Made by a program: the position numbers and the translations under genes
Notes under the pieces: model-generated
Told to the model about the DNA's origin: nothing
Seen by the model: only the letters and a program-made list of their open reading frames with translations
Database searches by the model: none
In this document: positions 62,201 through 64,000 of the stretch, in pieces
Layout: every line of letters begins with the position of its first letter
Numbering within the stretch: position 1 is the first letter of the stretch
Source of the DNA: Pseudo-nitzschia pungens
Taxonomy: Eukaryota; Bacillariophyta; Bacillariophyceae; Bacillariales; Bacillariaceae
Direction of reading: 5' to 3'
Assembly (NCBI GenBank): GCA_037355855.1
Contig: CM074759.1
Location: forward strand, 2,852,001-2,916,000
Length of the DNA: 64,000 nucleotides

Positions 62201-64000
62201 CCCGGTGACTTCTCTGTTGCTGACAAGAATGGCAACCGAGCTACCCTGGATCGGTTTGAAGTTGATCATGCTGACAAGACCCTTGGGGTTTTTATCTCCA
62301 TGGATGGCAATGAGGAAGCACAGATTGCTCACATGAAGTCCCAGTCTCAGTCTTTTGGCTCTCAGCTCAAGGCTTCCAAGTGTGAGAAGAGGGCATCCCT
62401 CTACACATTCAAGTATTCTTTCATGAAGTCTGTTGAATACCCCATGCCTGTCACGCAACTTGATGAGGCCACCTGGACGAAGATCATTCACCCAGCTCTT
62501 GTTCCTGTGCTGAACAAAGCAGGGATGTCCCGGACATTTCCTAGACATGTATTCTATGGTCCTTCCCTCTATCAAGGCTTTGGTTTCATCCATCCACACC
62601 TCCTCCAAGAGTTTAGCCATATTGCCACTCTCTTTCAGGAATCTGTCAGGTCCTCCCAAACTGGTAAGATTCTCAGGCTAACTGCTGAGTCTCTACGGCT
62701 CGAACTTGGCATTCCTCTCCATCTTGGTGTCACCCCATATCATCCTTTTGCTTCCTACGTCACTCCTTGCTGGTACAAACATGTGTGGAAGTTTTTCTCT
62801 GTTCACCCTGTGAGCTTGTTTGAAGACTTCCCAGATCTTCCCCTGCTACGTTCCAATGACTGCTATCTCATGCAAGCCTTTGTCAACGCTGGCTTCAGAG
62901 GTGCTGACTTGTCCCTATTGAATCACATGCGCATGTCACTCAAGGCTATCTCCCTTGCTGACATTTGTACTCCAGATGGGAAAAGACTCTCTCCCATGGC
63001 CTTCCAGCTGACATCCTCCAATCACTTGAGGGATCATCTTGACTGGCCTAGATGTCCTCCATCTTGGCCTCCAGCAGCACAGCGCTTATGGACTAAGGCT
63101 CTTCAGACCTGTTTTCTTCCCCCCTGTCCACCCCCTGCAGCCAGGGCACTGGCTCCTTCTTTTCATCTTGGGCATTGGCTCTCTCCCCAGACAGCTTCTC
63201 TTTGGCCTTGGTTTTTGTCTCCATCCACCAACAGAATATTCTTCAAAACTTCTACTGGCTGGATTGTGAGCACCTCCCAGGGCAGGGGCAGATACAGGGT
63301 CACTTCTGAACTCATTTCTGACAAACCAGCCTGTGCTGATGTGCTTGTCTGCCCTGTTATTTGTGGACAAGTTGTACGCGTTGTTGGGTCCTCAGCCTTT
63401 GTTTCTGAACCTCCTGACATGGATCCTCTGGTGTACAATCCATTTGATTCTCTTCCAGACTCCCCAGTAGATGCCTTTGATGCACTCTGTGAGTCTCCAA
63501 GAGTACTTCTCCACAAATATTCCCTACCACAGGCTGGCTGTCAGCACCTTGTTGATGCTATTGAGAGTGGTACTGCCAGTGCTGTATGTGATGGTTCATT
63601 TGATCCGGACCTTCTCAGAGGAACTTCTGCTTTCATTCTATCACCCAATACCTCCACCAAGAATGCTTCATTGTTTCTCACTGGCTGTAATTTTGTCAGC
63701 GGATCCCCTGAGGACCAATCATCCTATAGGAGTGAGCTGGCAGGCATCCTTGGGGTTCTCACCTGTTGCACTGCTCTGGTGAGTCTTTTTGATATTGCTT
63801 CTGGCTCTATCACCATTGCTCTGGATGGTGACACAGCTCTCAAACAGGCTGAGGGATCATGGCCATTGGTTATTTCCCAGAAGTCTTTTGATTATGTTTA
63901 TGTCATCAGAAACATGATTTCTGCCCTGCCAATCTCTGTGCATTTTCAGTGGGTTCAGGGCCATCAAGCTGGAATCTTTCTTGATTGGTGGGCCCTTCGC
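59222..64000 (+). CDS. LINE ORF2: endonuclease, reverse transcriptase, RNase H (partial)
   Basis: The frame is open from the ATG at 59222 (MVSSSGMRCDG; a second ATG at 59240) to the window end. Domains by residue: APE-type endonuclease about 55-330, with ITFQNIG, LFAEHCLNES, VIVGIDQNADV, TPIDAIWVS and ESDHRLLW. The reverse transcriptase follows, with MNDAKGCYDRIS (about 812), LSGCGQGNGIGPTLW (about 873) and FAFVDDTDLF (about 921; F-x-DD in place of the common YADD). A conserved region of unknown role (YTFKYSFMKSVEYPMP...) then leads to an RNase H-like end with VCDGSFDP (about 1455), YRSELAGIL (about 1502), LDGDTAL (about 1533) and WVQGHQ. It nicks the target and copies RNA in place. No defect is visible in the window. 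Confidence 0.9.
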   Translation, partial: MVSSSGMRCDGMPSNPNPINASPVSPFSPSASSPVSHFVQLTLHGDSLAAKDSDSFGHSFPQAPSYNSTIITFQNIGPQRRAAFMSMSKHNARQFVKSNASVALFAEHCLNESKLLPCDLFNRRMKNVSPSSFSYLANNKHEASACSWLQPGGTGFSIDQLFSSHKVAHGADPSGLGRWSFVKFQGRDGYNVTMFSAYCPVENDRDLGSVWNQQYRYFQAAENLFSPNPCILFHRDLTAALQVCLGAGDQVIVGIDQNADVRTDGLSFELKALGFREAILTLHSTSSPPATHNRNTTRTPIDAIWVSENVDVLRAGYCPFGGAHGMESDHRLLWIEVCNCSLMGKHIPPPVRFSHSKLQSSHPHLRQRYFKRVRHSFLKAGVFSLRAKLEHLLAQFQSGDISVRTDLITTYEVLHETSTSLRLSVEQNLCHTRAGLVPWSPKLQVYRDTIDFWRRVVKLRQGVSTSHTVLKRLACKLSLYKGEHSDLSSALLHLKQAYKQYRAVKKLAPSWRDSFNQGLVDALLAEGKPHNQTASQIRARMRRERLQRELGLAARSIRGRVNKSAVLRAIAVGHDGVEQVLESQSTMVPAMAESNVRRQQQCIGTPSMTPSFIHDFGYLGTAQAATHVLDGTYNPPPATDKYLSEFLSCLKVPDSILSLPPFDYSVCPADNAAAWKRQRERTASEPSCLSFAHHKAFAMDPQLNKFDTLLRSVPLIVGFSPSAWQVITDVEIFKKPGEYRVDKMRLIQLMSPEFQINNKMIGRHILAYAERANAVAVDQHGSRKHHKAINTCLNKKLICDVLRQKRRSGAVAMNDAKGCYDRISHPIAGLTLQSFGVPAHVCEVLLSTLQHAKHHIKTGFGRSGPVYGDEPVPLSGCGQGNGIGPTLWALVSTIVFRMMQQAGHGVHLITSLSLQLVSLVGFAFVDDTDLFCAGSDSSTSGEELAVDFQEALDRWAGGIIATGGAIEPAKSFCYLIDFKWNGSGWDYRSIADMPGDFSVADKNGNRATLDRFEVDHADKTLGVFISMDGNEEAQIAHMKSQSQSFGSQLKASKCEKRASLYTFKYSFMKSVEYPMPVTQLDEATWTKIIHPALVPVLNKAGMSRTFPRHVFYGPSLYQGFGFIHPHLLQEFSHIATLFQESVRSSQTGKILRLTAESLRLELGIPLHLGVTPYHPFASYVTPCWYKHVWKFFSVHPVSLFEDFPDLPLLRSNDCYLMQAFVNAGFRGADLSLLNHMRMSLKAISLADICTPDGKRLSPMAFQLTSSNHLRDHLDWPRCPPSWPPAAQRLWTKALQTCFLPPCPPPAARALAPSFHLGHWLSPQTASLWPWFLSPSTNRIFFKTSTGWIVSTSQGRGRYRVTSELISDKPACADVLVCPVICGQVVRVVGSSAFVSEPPDMDPLVYNPFDSLPDSPVDAFDALCESPRVLLHKYSLPQAGCQHLVDAIESGTASAVCDGSFDPDLLRGTSAFILSPNTSTKNASLFLTGCNFVSGSPEDQSSYRSELAGILGVLTCCTALVSLFDIASGSITIALDGDTALKQAEGSWPLVISQKSFDYVYVIRNMISALPISVHFQWVQGHQAGIFLDWWALR

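Larger units (their letters stand above)
53523..64000 (+). mobile_element. Long LINE (non-LTR retrotransposon), 3' end outside window
   Basis: The 5' end is placed at about 53523 by the break in A'' and by the match to the start of the insertion at 46465. It has a 2.5-kb repeat-rich leader, ORF1 (56035-59229) and ORF2 (from 59222). Endonuclease, RT and RNase H domains in ORF2 place it among APE-type LINEs with RNase H, resembling the I/Tad-like side of the LINE tree; the clade is not determined. Confidence 0.9.

Noticed and set aside
1..64000. tRNA or rRNA genes
   Set aside because: I looked for cloverleaf boxes and conserved rRNA words while reading and found none that I could support.

Overview
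This 64 kb window is almost wholly transposable-element sequence, much of it nested. Only two genes look like host genes. The organism is probably a diatom or another stramenopile. The Copia remnants resemble diatom CoDi elements, the Crypton-type tyrosine recombinase genes carry short GT-AG introns, and the one confidently assignable host gene is a type II membrane, fucosyltransferase-like protein with short introns. This assignment is inference; I could not compare against any database.

Layout. (1) 1-15732: a minus-strand Ty3/gypsy element (A') with diverged LTRs. It is interrupted twice. A Crypton-like tyrosine-recombinase transposon (about 2042-6878) splits its pol. A plus-strand, intact relative (element A, 7586-13457) sits between GGAGG target-site duplications. 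A 71-bp LINE-tail fragment then landed in the 3' LTR of A. (2) 16486-28350: a cut-and-paste DNA transposon with 28-bp terminal inverted repeats and ATTT target duplications. Its DDE-like transposase gene is split by a Copia element (18896-27149) with nearly identical LTRs and an intact Gag but only remnants of Pol. (3) 28355-35200: the host island, with a small unknown gene (29309-30121, +) convergent with a three-exon, tandem-domain fucosyltransferase-like gene (34512-30720, -). (4) About 35280-44640: a second, decayed Crypton-like copy, split by gypsy element B (35943-41761; TSD AGCAC; minus strand). (5) 44950-53522: a composite of a LINE 3' fragment, two A-type LTRs, a 1.56-kb LINE-derived non-autonomous insertion with 13-bp TSDs, a decayed B copy carrying a solo LTR, and a decayed A-type copy (A''). 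(6) 53523-64000: a long LINE with a repeat-filled 5' leader, an ORF1, and an ORF2 (endonuclease, reverse transcriptase, RNase H) that runs off the window.

The most unusual signals are in the two gypsy families. Where a tRNA primer-binding site is expected next to the 5' LTR, both have a perfect 14-nt palindrome (ACAGTAATTACTGT in A, TGATTTTAAAATCA in B). In family A a second palindrome (TTCAGTACTGAA) follows at exactly 28 nt in two diverged copies. A-type LTRs also begin with a small hairpin whose arms change in a compensatory way between copies. In both families Gag and Pol lie in one frame, separated by a single UGA. Together these suggest an unconventional priming or dimerisation system and UGA-dependent Pol expression.
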